From assembly GCA_963838795.1 (NCBI GenBank), contig CAWISL010000001.1, forward strand, positions 372,001 to 436,000: a stretch of 64,000 nt of DNA. Direction: 5' to 3'. Shown in pieces: positions 32,695 to 40,862 of the stretch. The notes beneath the pieces were generated by a model. The model had not been told where the DNA came from. It was given only the letters and a program-made list of their open reading frames with translations, and did no database searches. The first letter of the stretch is position 1. The number at the start of each line of letters is the position of its first letter. The stretch is from JAIBJN01 sp963838795. GTDB lineage: Bacteria > Actinomycetota > Thermoleophilia > Gaiellales > Gaiellaceae. A program made the translations under genes and the position numbers.

Positions 32695-34500
32695 ATGGGA
32701 AGCTTCAAGCTCAGGCTCGTCATCTACTTCATGCTGCTCGCGCTGCTTCCGCTCGTGGCGGCGACGGTCGCCTTCAGCGAGGTGGCAGAGCGGGGAGAGA
32801 CCGGTTCGACCGACTCCAGGCTCTCGACGGCGATCCGCGTCGCGCAGGCGGACTACGAGGACCAGCTCGACGAGGAGACGGAGGAGACGGCCCGCTCGCT
32901 CGCCCGCGCGACCCGCGTGCAGCAGGCGCTCGCCACCCGCAGCCGCTCGGCCCTCGTGCGCCTGGCGAAGGAGGTCGAGCACAGCGCGTTCTACTCCCCG
33001 TCGCACGATTTTCTCGCCGGCGAGCGCCCCGGCCCGTTCGACGGCGTCCGCGAGGTCCCCGTCAAGGACAGCGACGGCCAGCTGCTGGGAAGCGTCGTCC
33101 TCCACGTTCCGTTCGACGACCGGCTTGCCAGGCACCTCGGCTCGCGGGCGGCGCTGGACGGCGGCGATCGCTTCGCCTTCGTCGTCGACGGGCGGGTGAT
33201 CGCTCCGGACACGATCGAGGGAGAGCTCGCGGTCCCGCACCAGGAGCCCCGCTTCATCAGCGTCGACGGAGTGCGCTACCGCGCTCTCGGGACGGACCTG
33301 ATCACGGGTGACAGCATGGGCCGGCCGCCAGTCGCGCTCATCGCCCTCAGCCCGAAGGCCGCAGTCGACAAGGCGGTCGGCGACCTTCGGAACCGCTTCC
33401 TGCTCTTCTCGGCGGTGGCGATGGTCGCCGTCGGCATCCTGGCCTACACCTTCGGCCGCACCATCGTCCGCTCCCTCGGCGAGCTCGCAGCCGCGGCCGG
33501 CGCGATCGCCAAGGGCAAGTTCGAGCAGCGGGTGCCGGTGCGTGGCCGCGACGAGTTCGCCGCCCTCGGGGAGGCCTTCAACGACATGGCCACGCAGCTC
33601 GAGCAGCGGCTGCGGGAGCTCGAAGCCGAGCGAGGCCGTGTGCGCGACACGATCGGCCGCTTCGGCGACGCCCTCGCCGCGACCCACGACCCGTACACGC
33701 TCCTTCCGGTCATCGTCCAGAACACGGTCGAGGCGACCGGTGCCGCCGGCGCCCGCCTCGTCGTCGACGGCAAGGAGATCGCGCACGAGGGCAACACCGC
33801 CGATGGAGGCAAGCCGCTCGCCATCCCGCTCGGCCTGGACGGACGCGAGAGCGGCGTCCTCTACCTGACGCCGAGGGAGGCCGACTTCAGCGACGAGGCC
33901 CGCGAGCTCGCGCACTGGCTCGGCTCGCAGGCGTCGATCGCGCTCGAGAACGCGCGGCTCCACCGCCTGGTCGAGCGCCAGGCGAACACGGACGGCCTCA
34001 CCGAGCTCCCGAACCGCCGCCAGTTCGAGGAGGCGCTCGAGGTCGAGATCTCCCGCGCCGAGCGCTTCGGCGGGAGCCTGGCTCTGATCCTCGGCGACCT
34101 CGACGACTTCAAGCAGGTCAACGACCGCTACGGCCACCAGGCCGGCGATGACGTCCTGCAGACGTTCGCCGACATCCTGCGGGCGACCGTACGCGAGATC
34201 GATCTTCCGGCCCGCTACGGTGGTGAGGAGTTCGCGGTCCTGCTCCCGCAGACCGATCTCGACGGCGCGCACGAGCTCGCCGAGCGGCTTCGCCGCGCGC
34301 TCGCCGCACGGCCGATGTCGACGCACCCCGGGGGTCTGGTCGCGGTCACGGCGAGCTTCGGCGTCGCAGCCTTCCCGGACGCCCCGACCCCCGCTTCGCT
34401 CTTCGCATCGGCCGACGAGGCGCTCTACCGGGCCAAGCGGGCCGGCAAGAACTGCGTCGTCTCGGCCGACGCGGGTACCATCGTCCGCGCGCACGACTAG
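32695..34500 (+). CDS. Membrane diguanylate cyclase with sensor, HAMP, GAF-like and GGDEF domains
   Basis: A 601-residue protein that would make cyclic di-GMP. A span at residues 8-28, an extracytoplasmic sensor region (30-235), a second span (236-260), HAMP (260-315), a GAF-like region (325-420) and a C-terminal GGDEF domain (430-595). The active site reads RYGGEEFAVLLPQ, so catalysis is predicted. An inhibitory I-site RxxD (REID) lies five residues before GGEEF, as in feedback-inhibited enzymes. The promoter looks like a motility/sporulation sigma type. Confidence 0.93.
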   Translation: MGSFKLRLVIYFMLLALLPLVAATVAFSEVAERGETGSTDSRLSTAIRVAQADYEDQLDEETEETARSLARATRVQQALATRSRSALVRLAKEVEHSAFYSPSHDFLAGERPGPFDGVREVPVKDSDGQLLGSVVLHVPFDDRLARHLGSRAALDGGDRFAFVVDGRVIAPDTIEGELAVPHQEPRFISVDGVRYRALGTDLITGDSMGRPPVALIALSPKAAVDKAVGDLRNRFLLFSAVAMVAVGILAYTFGRTIVRSLGELAAAAGAIAKGKFEQRVPVRGRDEFAALGEAFNDMATQLEQRLRELEAERGRVRDTIGRFGDALAATHDPYTLLPVIVQNTVEATGAAGARLVVDGKEIAHEGNTADGGKPLAIPLGLDGRESGVLYLTPREADFSDEARELAHWLGSQASIALENARLHRLVERQANTDGLTELPNRRQFEEALEVEISRAERFGGSLALILGDLDDFKQVNDRYGHQAGDDVLQTFADILRATVREIDLPARYGGEEFAVLLPQTDLDGAHELAERLRRALAARPMSTHPGGLVAVTASFGVAAFPDAPTPASLFASADEALYRAKRAGKNCVVSADAGTIVRAHD

Positions 34501-34567
34501 GTTTCTCACCTGACGCCAAGTCGGCTAGAATCCGGCGCTTGCCGATGTCCCCCACCCAGGAGGTGTT

Positions 34568-34870
34568 GTGAGCGAGCAGGCAGACACGACCTTTTCCCGC
34601 GTCATCGAGGAGCACCTCGAGCTGAAGCGGCGTAACTCGCAACTCGACGGCAACATGCCGATCAACCGGTATCACGTCGAAGACCCGTTCGAAAACCACC
34701 CACTGTTCAAGACCGAGGAGCAGGCCCAACTCGAAGACACGCTGAGTGGCCGCGAGCCCGAGCTCGAGCCGAGCAAGGTGCTCGCGTGGCCCGGCGAGGA
34801 CACCGACCCGCCGGTCGACCCGGAGGACACCCTCTGGGGCCGCTCCCGCGACTTCGACTGGGGCGACTAG
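34568..34870 (+). CDS. Conserved-looking small acidic protein, unknown function
   Basis: A 100-residue protein with a strong AGGAGGTG ribosome site before its GTG start. It is acidic, with an N-terminal helix (TTFSRVIEEHLELKRRNSQL), a middle rich in N, P and E, and an ending SRDFDWGD. No signal peptide, span or known domain. The ribosome site, coding-like composition and a hairpin after the stop support expression. Not recognised. Confidence 0.7.
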   Translation: MSEQADTTFSRVIEEHLELKRRNSQLDGNMPINRYHVEDPFENHPLFKTEEQAQLEDTLSGREPELEPSKVLAWPGEDTDPPVDPEDTLWGRSRDFDWGD

Positions 34871-34897
34871 CTCGCTCTGACCCGCCGGGCCGCGACC

Positions 34898-34913
34898 GTC
34901 CCCGCTCGGGGAC
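34898..34913 (+). terminator. Hairpin after the 100-codon ORF
   Basis: GTCCCC-GCTC-GGGGAC forms a 6-bp stem with a four-base loop, 28 bases after the stop and before the tRNA promoter. It lacks a U tract and is a weak candidate. Confidence 0.4.
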
Positions 34914-34931
34914 CGAAGCCGGGCGGCCAGC

Positions 34932-34937
34932 TACAGT
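34932..34937 (+). promoter_or_regulatory. -10 box of tRNA-Ala(TGC)
   Basis: TACAGT ends 12 bases before the tRNA 5' end, exactly as TACACT does at the other tRNA-Ala. Confidence 0.5.
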
Positions 34938-34949
34938 GAGCCCCGACGC

Positions 34950-35022
34950 GGGGCGTTAGCTCAGCTGGGAGAGCGCCGGCTTTGCAAGCCGGAGGTCACC
35001 GGTTCGATCCCGGTACGCTCCA
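34950..35022 (+). tRNA. tRNA-Ala (anticodon TGC)
   Basis: A complete 73-base cloverleaf. The acceptor stem GGGGCGT/ACGCTCC has one G-U pair, the D-arm is GCTCAGCTGGGAGAGC, the anticodon stem CCGGC/GCCGG holds the loop TTTGCAA (anticodon TGC), and the T-arm contains GGTTCGATCCC. Discriminator A, CCA not encoded. Its 3' 44 bases are repeated perfectly at 36029-36072, so this gene served as an integration site. Confidence 0.97.
34979..35022 (+). repeat. attL: 3' 44 bases of tRNA-Ala
   Basis: The 44 bases from the anticodon stem through the discriminator are identical to 36029-36072. The copy inside the intact tRNA is one boundary of a 1.05-kb insertion. Confidence 0.85.
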
Positions 35023-35072
35023 CTGCGCGAGCTGGGACAACTGGACCATCTGGGTCGGTCATCTGGAACTGC

Positions 35073-35846
35073 ATGTCTGAGTACGTCCTCGGTCATCACC
35101 AAGAGGGAGAGCGCGAGCGGCTCGATCTGATGTCGCGGCTGCTCGATCCGATGCACCGCCGCCACATCGAACAGCTGGGCATCGGACCTGGGGCGCGGAC
35201 GCTTGAAGTCGGATGTGGTAACGGCTCCATCTCTGCCTGGCTCGCGGAGCGCGTCACCCCTGGCGGGCGAGCCGTGGCGGTAGACATCGACCTGTCGCTG
35301 GTCGACGTGGACCTGCCGGACCTCGAGCTTCGCCAGGCAGACATCGTCGCCGGACCAGTCGAGCCGAGAGATTTTGATTTGGTGACGGCGCGCGCCGTGC
35401 TCCACCACGTGGCGCGTAAAGAGGCGGCCGTCGCGAACCTCGTCGCCAGCGTGCAACCGGGCGGAGCCATCTTGCTGATCGAGCCGGATTTCCTGCCGGT
35501 GACCATTGCTGAGCCGAGTGATGTCCGGGCGTTCTGGGAGGGGTGGCTGGCGTGGTCGCGCCGGGAGGGAATCGACTACTTCATCGGTCGCCGGCTTCCC
35601 GCGACTCTGGCAACGCTGGGCATGGAGAACATCGAGGCGACCGCCGAGACGGCGCTCTACAACGGCGGCTCTCCGTGGGCTGTGTACTGGACGGAGACGA
35701 TCATCGAGTTGCGAGGACGGCTAGTCGCATCCGGCGAGCTCGACGACCGGTCAATCGACGCGTTCCTCGGGCACTGCGCCGATCCGGCATGGTGGACGCA
35801 GACGATCGCCTTCACCGCTGTCCATTCCCGCGCACCCAGCGGCTGA
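35073..35846 (+). CDS. Class I SAM-dependent methyltransferase
   Basis: A 257-residue methyltransferase. Motif I is TLEVGCGNGSISAWLAE near residue 43, AVAVDIDLS near 70 ends strand 2, FDLVTARAVLHHVARKEAA near 110 carries the post-II region, and VQPGGAILLIEPDF near 135 is motif III. It resembles UbiE-like small-molecule methyltransferases. It is the only intact gene between the two tRNA-derived repeats, so it appears to be cargo of a small integrated element. Base composition is a little less GC-rich than its surroundings. Substrate unknown. Confidence 0.85.
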   Translation: MSEYVLGHHQEGERERLDLMSRLLDPMHRRHIEQLGIGPGARTLEVGCGNGSISAWLAERVTPGGRAVAVDIDLSLVDVDLPDLELRQADIVAGPVEPRDFDLVTARAVLHHVARKEAAVANLVASVQPGGAILLIEPDFLPVTIAEPSDVRAFWEGWLAWSRREGIDYFIGRRLPATLATLGMENIEATAETALYNGGSPWAVYWTETIIELRGRLVASGELDDRSIDAFLGHCADPAWWTQTIAFTAVHSRAPSG

Positions 35847-35866
35847 GTGACGAGTCACGGACCGCA

Positions 35867-36010
35867 CGACGTTGCGCTCGATGCCGTGTTGCCTCGATGC
35901 TAATCGCGCAAGGACTCGACCCCGTCAAAGTCGCGAACCAGATGGGCCATGACAATGCGGGGTTCACGCTCAGCCGCTACAGCCATCTCTTCGACGCGGC
36001 ACGGAACCGG
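35867..36010 (+). pseudogene. C-terminal stub of a tyrosine recombinase/integrase
   Basis: About 48 codons match the end of phage-type integrases: ASMLIAQGLDPVKVANQMGHDNAGFTLSRYSHLFDAARN, with the conserved glycine-histidine and the catalytic tyrosine of SRYSHL. No upstream part is present; the preceding frame is taken by the methyltransferase. The stub ends about 20 bases before the second tRNA-derived repeat, where an element integrase would be expected. This is a decayed integrase, not a functional one. Confidence 0.8.
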
Positions 36011-36028
36011 CGGGGAAGCCCTGATCAC

Positions 36029-36072
36029 GCTTTGCAAGCCGGAGGTCACCGGTTCGATCCCGGTACGCTCCA
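36029..36072 (+). repeat. attR: duplicated 3' half of tRNA-Ala
   Basis: Perfect copy of the last 44 bases of the tRNA-Ala at 34950, located 1050 bases downstream in the same orientation and without the 5' half. This is the expected product of integration at a tRNA 3' end. Confidence 0.85.
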
Positions 36073-36137
36073 TCGGTCGCTCGTACCGGAGGCCGCGGGG
36101 GGTAGCCCGCTGAACCATCCGTCCTTCGGCTTCGACG

Positions 36138-36842
36138 CTAGGCGCTGACGGGAACCGCGCTCGCGGCTGTCTCGATGAGTTCGGCCACGATGGTGGGCTG
36201 GGAGACGTAGATCGAGTGGCTGCCCTCGACCTCGGTCACGGTCGAACCCGCCCGCGCTGACATCTCGCGCTGCGCTGAAGGCGGGATCATCCGGTCATCG
36301 GCGGTGACGAGGTACCAGCTCGGCTTGCTGCGCCAGGCGGGCTCGGTGATCATGCCGCCAAGCGCGTCCACGCCCCACGGGACTTGCGAGTCGGCCATGA
36401 ACGCCGCCTTTTCAGCGCGCAGGTCATCCGCGAACGACGCATGGAACTTTTCGCGGTCGAGGAAGAGAAACCCGTCCTGGGGCGGGAGAATCGGCGGCTG
36501 GGGTCCGTCGGTCGGGAAGCCCTCGATGAGGGCGTTGACCGACTCGCCCGCGTCAGGCACAAAGGCGGCGATGTAGACGACGGCCTTCACCTTGGGATGC
36601 GTGCCCGCCTCGGTGACGACGGCGCCGCCATAGGAATGCCCAACGAGGACGACCGACCCGCTCGCCGCGTCTATTGCCCGCTTAGTCACGGCAACGTCGT
36701 CGGCGAGCGAGAGCGTTGGATTCTGGACGACGCTGACGCTGTAGCCGTCTTTCCTCAGGGACTCGTAGACGCCCTGCCAACCTGAGCCGTCCACGAAACC
36801 GCCGTGGACGAGAACAACCGTAGGAGTATCGGAATCGCTCAC
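36138..36842 (-). CDS. Alpha/beta hydrolase (esterase-like)
   Basis: A 234-residue alpha/beta hydrolase. VVLVHGGFVDGSGW gives the oxyanion loop, LVGHSYGGAVVTEAG near residue 65 the nucleophile elbow with catalytic serine, and EGSHSIYVSQP near the end the catalytic histidine. Such proteins are usually salicylate-esterase-like or chloride-free small-ester hydrolases. The GTG start has an AAAGGAG ribosome site. It is the last gene of a three-gene minus-strand operon controlled by a divergent TetR gene. Confidence 0.88.
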   Translation of the reverse strand: MSDSDTPTVVLVHGGFVDGSGWQGVYESLRKDGYSVSVVQNPTLSLADDVAVTKRAIDAASGSVVLVGHSYGGAVVTEAGTHPKVKAVVYIAAFVPDAGESVNALIEGFPTDGPQPPILPPQDGFLFLDREKFHASFADDLRAEKAAFMADSQVPWGVDALGGMITEPAWRSKPSWYLVTADDRMIPPSAQREMSARAGSTVTEVEGSHSIYVSQPTIVAELIETAASAVPVSA

Positions 36843-36987
36843 TGGGCTCCTTTCTCCGCGGGCTCTCACCCCGCAATTGCCAGCCGCCAGCGTCGCCCCG
36901 ATGCGACGAGATGTCAAGCCACGATCGTCCGTGCTCGTCCACGGCATCCAGGTGATCGACTTGCCGCCCGCAGCGAGTTCCGTGCCC

Positions 36988-37914
36988 TCAGGTTCGCCAC
37001 CACTTTCGTTCGAGAGCGCGGTCGGTGCCGCCAGTGCGGTCGAGCGAGTCGAGCTCCGCGAGATCCTCGGCCGAAAGCGAGAAGTCGAAGACCCGGGCGT
37101 TCTCGGCAATGCGCTCGCGGTGGGTCGACTTCGGGATGGTCGGGATGCCTCGCTCGATGCACCAGCGCAGCAGCACCTGGGCGGGAGTGCGCCCGTGGCG
37201 GCGCACGATCCGCGCGACCGTATCGCTGCTGAGGTGACGGCCTGTTCCAAGCGGGCTGTAGGCCTCCAGCGCGATCCCGTTCTGGTGGCACGAGTCGAGG
37301 AGAGCCTTACGGTACTCGTACGGACTGAACTGCACCTGATCGATGACCGGCGGCACCGTCGCTGTTGCGAGCAGCTGCCGCAGTTCGTCGACGCCGAAGT
37401 TGGAGACCCCGATCGACCGCGCATACCCGAGCTCACGGGCTTGCTCCATCCCGGGCCACGCCCGGGTCGGGCCGCCCTTCGGCCAGTGGATGATGTACAG
37501 ATCGACGTAGTCGACCCCGAGTCGCCGCAGGCTGCTTTCGGCCTCGGCAACCGGGTCGGTACGCGCGGGACGCCACTTGGTGGTGATGAAGACCTCGTCG
37601 CGCGGGATACCGCTCTCGCGCAACCCCTGTCCCACGCTTTCCTCGTTGCCGTAGGCCTGCGCCGTGTCGATGTGTCGGTACCCGAGCTCGAGCGCCCACC
37701 GGACGGCGTCCACGCACTCGGGGCCGTTCGGCACCTGCCAGACACCGAGGCCGACCAACGGGATCGCGTTACCGTCCGCGAGCACGCGGCCCCTTCCGTC
37801 TGGCGTCACCACATCCGTCGACATCGCATCCGCGATTGACTCATCGAAACGCTCGCGATCGCTTTGCTTTTTCAACTTACTATCAGCAGCTTGACCGTTA
37901 GCCCACTGCGACAC
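36988..37914 (-). CDS. Aldo/keto reductase
   Basis: A 308-residue (beta/alpha)8 oxidoreductase using NADPH. LGVWQVP, YRHIDTAQAYGNEESVG (catalytic aspartate and tyrosine), FITTKW (lysine) and YIIHWP (histidine) make up the tetrad; IGVSNFGVDELRQLL and IPKSTHRERIAENA are family signatures. The GTG at 37914 overlaps the upstream gene by 17 bases and has a GGGGGAT site; an ATG at 37824 would also give a full domain. It reduces aldehydes or ketones in the same operon as two hydrolases, suggesting detoxification. Confidence 0.9.
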   Translation of the reverse strand: MSQWANGQAADSKLKKQSDRERFDESIADAMSTDVVTPDGRGRVLADGNAIPLVGLGVWQVPNGPECVDAVRWALELGYRHIDTAQAYGNEESVGQGLRESGIPRDEVFITTKWRPARTDPVAEAESSLRRLGVDYVDLYIIHWPKGGPTRAWPGMEQARELGYARSIGVSNFGVDELRQLLATATVPPVIDQVQFSPYEYRKALLDSCHQNGIALEAYSPLGTGRHLSSDTVARIVRRHGRTPAQVLLRWCIERGIPTIPKSTHRERIAENARVFDFSLSAEDLAELDSLDRTGGTDRALERKWWRT

Positions 37915-38749
37915 GCCTATATCCCCCGCTGACCCAGTCGACGATCAGGCGGCCGTATTCCTCAGCTGCTTGCTCCCACGCGAAGTGACCCGCGTCGAGA
38001 GGGTGAATCTCGCTGTTGGGGAGGAGGTCGTCGAGGCACTGATTGTTCGACCAGGGGACGAGGTCATCGTCGCGCCCGGCGAGGATTTGGGTTGGCGTGG
38101 TGATCGTCGGCAGCAGGTCGCGCAAGACCGGGTTCTGCTCGGGGTAATGCCGCACGAACCGGGCCGACTCCGTGAAGCGCCCGAGATCGTAGGCGCTGAC
38201 ATAGTCCTCATGGACGTCGGGCTCGCTCTCGCTCGCGGCAGCGGCCTCGACGGCGTAGCCGATGTTGGTCCTGGCGTCCAGCCCGCGCACGGCGTCCAGA
38301 CTCGGCGCCTCGATGATCTCCTTGAGCGCCCCACCCGCGTCGATCGGGAAGCGAACTGCGCCGCCGCCGACGGTCAAGCTCGTAACGCGCTCCGGAGACC
38401 TCGCGGCAAGGAAGAGCGCTGCGGCCGTGCCGACATCAGGGCCGACGATATGCGGAGCCCCGAGGCCCCACTCGTCGATCAGGCCGGCGAGAAACGCTCC
38501 CGAGGCGTCCGGAGCGATCAGCTCTGGGCGACCGTCGGAGTGGCCGAACCCCGGCATGTCGATGGCGACAACCCGCCCGACTGCCGAGACGCGGTCCCAG
38601 ATTCGGCGGAATGCCCAAAGGGTTTCGGGCCACGGCGCCAGCAGCAGCACGATGACGTCCGAATCTGCCTTGGTATCGGCGAACCGCACTCGCACTCCGT
38701 CGCAGACTCGGAAGTAGGTAGTGATCGGCGAAACCGCCTCTGCGCTCAT
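37898..38749 (-). CDS. Alpha/beta hydrolase with aspartate nucleophile (haloalkane dehalogenase/epoxide hydrolase type)
   Basis: A 283-residue alpha/beta hydrolase. The nucleophile elbow reads IVGPDVGTAAALFLA, with aspartate in the nucleophile place, as in haloalkane dehalogenases, haloacetate dehalogenases and epoxide hydrolases. VAIDMPGFGHSDGRPE precedes it and DAGHFAWEQA carries the base histidine. The chosen ATG at 38749 has GGGAGGAG upstream; a longer form from 38815 would start inside an operator. First gene of the operon and divergent from a TetR repressor with two palindromic sites between them. Confidence 0.88.
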   Translation of the reverse strand: MSAEAVSPITTYFRVCDGVRVRFADTKADSDVIVLLLAPWPETLWAFRRIWDRVSAVGRVVAIDMPGFGHSDGRPELIAPDASGAFLAGLIDEWGLGAPHIVGPDVGTAAALFLAARSPERVTSLTVGGGAVRFPIDAGGALKEIIEAPSLDAVRGLDARTNIGYAVEAAAASESEPDVHEDYVSAYDLGRFTESARFVRHYPEQNPVLRDLLPTITTPTQILAGRDDDLVPWSNNQCLDDLLPNSEIHPLDAGHFAWEQAAEEYGRLIVDWVSGGYRRVAVG

Positions 38750-38799
38750 CTGACTGTCTCCTCCCTCAGTCCCAATCGGCTCCTGTCCGATTCGACATT

Positions 38800-38855
38800 C
38801 GATGACGGTCGTCATCGGAGTCGGACCCTAGCAGACGTGATGACGGTCGTCATCG
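38800..38855. promoter_or_regulatory. Twin TetR operators
   Basis: The palindromic 17-mer GATGACGGTCGTCATCG occurs twice in the same orientation, at 38801-38817 and 38839-38855, centres 38 bases apart. Each is CGATGAC/GTCATCG-like around GGTC. They lie between the hydrolase and the TetR start codons, so the repressor probably controls both. Confidence 0.75.
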
Positions 38856-38875
38856 AAATGCCCTACCCTGCTGCT

Positions 38876-39490
38876 ATGGCCGCGAAGGACGAAGCGAAGG
38901 ACCCGGCTGCCGATCGCCGGAGATCTCCAGCTCGCGCGCGCATGGTGCGGAGTGCCGCGACGCTCATCCGTGAGCGTGGCATCCACGGCACCGGACTCCG
39001 CGAGGTCGTCGCCCACTCCGGCGGTCCGCGCGGCTCGCTCGGCCGCTTCTTCCCGGGCGGCAAGACGCAGCTCGTGACCGAAGCCATCGATGTCGCGCTC
39101 GTTGACCTCTTCGACGATCTCGAACGTACGCTCAGCGAAGCCGAGACGTTCCCCGAAGCAATCAGCGTGATCGTGACCCCCTGGCGGCGCCTGCTCCTCG
39201 ACCACGATTTCGCCTTGGGCTGCCCACTGGCCGCGACCATTTGCGACGCGGCCGACAACGACAGCCTCCGCACCCATGTCAGCGAGTTGTTCGCAGGGTG
39301 GCGAGCGTCAGTCGCGGACGCCTACACGAGGTTTGGCGCGCCGAAGGCGGAAGCCGAAGCACACGCGACGGTGCTCATGGCCGCGCTCGAGGGCGCCCTC
39401 ATCGTCGCCCGCGCTCAACGCACCATCGAGCCGCTCGACACAGTCGAGCGCTTCTTCGCGTCCCGTGCTTCAGACCCACGCCGAGCATAG
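38876..39490 (+). CDS. TetR-family transcriptional regulator
   Basis: A 204-residue repressor. The N-terminal helix-turn-helix reads RMVRSAATLIRERGIHGTGLREVVAHSGGPRGSLGRFFPGG (residues 22-62), with the FPGGK phrase of the YxaF/LmrA subgroup. The remaining helices form a ligand pocket. The start MAAKDEAKDPAADRR at 38876 is preferred over an upstream ATG that falls in an operator. It is divergent from the hydrolase/aldo-keto reductase operon and probably autoregulates through two palindromes. Inducer unknown. Confidence 0.92.
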   Translation: MAAKDEAKDPAADRRRSPARARMVRSAATLIRERGIHGTGLREVVAHSGGPRGSLGRFFPGGKTQLVTEAIDVALVDLFDDLERTLSEAETFPEAISVIVTPWRRLLLDHDFALGCPLAATICDAADNDSLRTHVSELFAGWRASVADAYTRFGAPKAEAEAHATVLMAALEGALIVARAQRTIEPLDTVERFFASRASDPRRA

Positions 39491-39599
39491 GACGACATCA
39501 CCGAGCGGCTGCTAAAAGCATGAGCGTGGAGGCTCCATCGGCAAGCGAGCTGCGATTGCCGATCCTGAGGCGCGCGAGTTCCTTCGTAAGGCGGACCCG

Positions 39600-40181
39600 G
39601 TGCTCGCACGGCTGATCGACGCGCGGCCGGACTTCCGTCCGCGGGCGTGGATGGACGAACTTCCTCCGCTCGATGCCTTCGGGACGCTCATCTTCGGGGT
39701 CGCGGGCCAACAGCTATCGGTCAGCTCGACGCGGGCGATCATCTCGCATCTCCAACAGCGATTCGGAGGGCATCTTCCGTCGCCGGCCGAGCTGCTCGCG
39801 GCTGATCCCCAGGTGCTGCGCGACAGCGGCTTCTCGGCTCGAAAGGGCGAGACCTTGCGCGCGCTCGCGGAGAGGTTCGTCGATGGACGCCTGAGCGAAG
39901 AAGCCTTCTCGGCCGTGACGGACGAGGAGATCGAAGCAGCCCTGACCGCCGTCTCCGGGATCGGGCCTTGGACGGCCCGCGGCTTCCTGCTCGTAGCGCT
40001 CGACCGGCCGGACGTGTTCTTGTCAGGCGACCTGGCTCTCAGGCGCACGATCCAGCGGGAGTACGGGTTGGACCAGCTGCCGTCCGAAGAGGAGCTGGTC
40101 GAGCTGTCGGACCGCTGGCGGCCGTACCGAAGCCTGGCTGTCAGCTACCTGTTCGCCTCCGGGTTCGAGGAACAAGCGTGA
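39600..40181 (+). CDS. alkA: DNA-3-methyladenine glycosylase II (AlkA-like), N-terminus uncertain
   Basis: A base-excision repair glycosylase removing alkylated bases. The HhH-GPD domain is clear: IFGVAGQQLSVSSTRAII near residue 30, GFSARKGETLRALAE near 80, and GIGPWTARGFLLVALDRPDVFLSGDLALRR near 120 with the catalytic aspartate. The first in-frame start is a GTG at 39600, but family-like sequence (ADPEAREFLRKADP) continues upstream in the same frame to about 39555, where only non-standard starts exist. A start in the other frame at 39520 plus one lost base would also fit. No clear operon partner, though DsbA-like and zinc-finger genes follow. Confidence 0.85.
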   Translation: MLARLIDARPDFRPRAWMDELPPLDAFGTLIFGVAGQQLSVSSTRAIISHLQQRFGGHLPSPAELLAADPQVLRDSGFSARKGETLRALAERFVDGRLSEEAFSAVTDEEIEAALTAVSGIGPWTARGFLLVALDRPDVFLSGDLALRRTIQREYGLDQLPSEEELVELSDRWRPYRSLAVSYLFASGFEEQA

Positions 40182-40334
40182 GCCCTCCAGTGGATCGCGA
40201 GCGCGTTCCTCGGCCGCTTGGTCCGCCGTTGCGACCGCATTTGACGTCGTCGGTAGTGTGATCGGTAACCCTCCCTCGCCCACCGGCTCGATGGTTCTCG
40301 ACTGCCGCCCCTCGGTGGTGCCGGTGACCTTCCG

Positions 40335-40862
40335 ATGATCGAGAAGACCTCCACGCTCCAGGCAATCGACCCCACCGTCGACCACGTCCGCGGTCCGGAG
40401 CATGCTGCGCTCCTCGTTGAATACGGGGACTACGAATGCCCGTACTCGCGGCAGGCCTTCCGTGCGATCGAGCGCGTGGAGCGGCGGCTAGCCGGCGGCC
40501 TCCAGTTCGCCTTCCGCCACTTCCCGCTGACCGAAATCCACCCGCACGCGCTGGCTGCGGCAGCCGCCGCGGAGGCAGCGGCGAACCAGGATCGGTTCTG
40601 GGAGATGAGCGAAGCCCTCTTCCACGGTCAAAACGCGCTCGAGGACGAAGACCTCCTGCACTACGCACGTGATCTCGGCCTGGACCTGGAACGCTTCGAC
40701 GAGGATCGGACGAGCGAGGCGGTCTTCGCGCGCATCCGCCGAGACGTCGAAAGCGGGGTCGATTCGGGTGAGGTGCAGGGGACGCCGACGCTCTTCGTGA
40801 ACGGATCGGTCTATCGGGGCCCGTATGACGCGGCCACGCTCGTCGAGGTGCTTGCGCGATGA
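40335..40862 (+). CDS. DsbA-family thioredoxin-like protein (monothiol CPYS)
   Basis: A 175-residue DsbA-fold protein. The active site reads YGDYECPYSRQAF near residue 32, CxxS instead of CxxC, and the cis-proline loop is VQGTPTLFVNG near 148. This matches a group in which the second cysteine is replaced by serine, often found fused to Na+/H+ antiporters. It has no signal peptide, so it likely acts in the cytoplasm as a monothiol or glutathione-dependent protein. Its stop overlaps the next gene by ATGA. Confidence 0.85.
   Translation: MIEKTSTLQAIDPTVDHVRGPEHAALLVEYGDYECPYSRQAFRAIERVERRLAGGLQFAFRHFPLTEIHPHALAAAAAAEAAANQDRFWEMSEALFHGQNALEDEDLLHYARDLGLDLERFDEDRTSEAVFARIRRDVESGVDSGEVQGTPTLFVNGSVYRGPYDAATLVEVLAR

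Noticed and set aside
35900..36118. Minus-strand ORF with RTGIEPVTSGLQS
   Set aside because: This phrase is the usual translation of an antisense tRNA 3' half, here the attR repeat.
38749..38815. Longer start of the aspartate-nucleophile hydrolase at 38815
   Set aside because: It would put the N-terminus inside a TetR operator and has no ribosome site; 38749 has GGGAGGAG.
40241..40270. TTGACG as a -35 before the DsbA-like gene
   Set aside because: No acceptable -10 at 16-18 bases.
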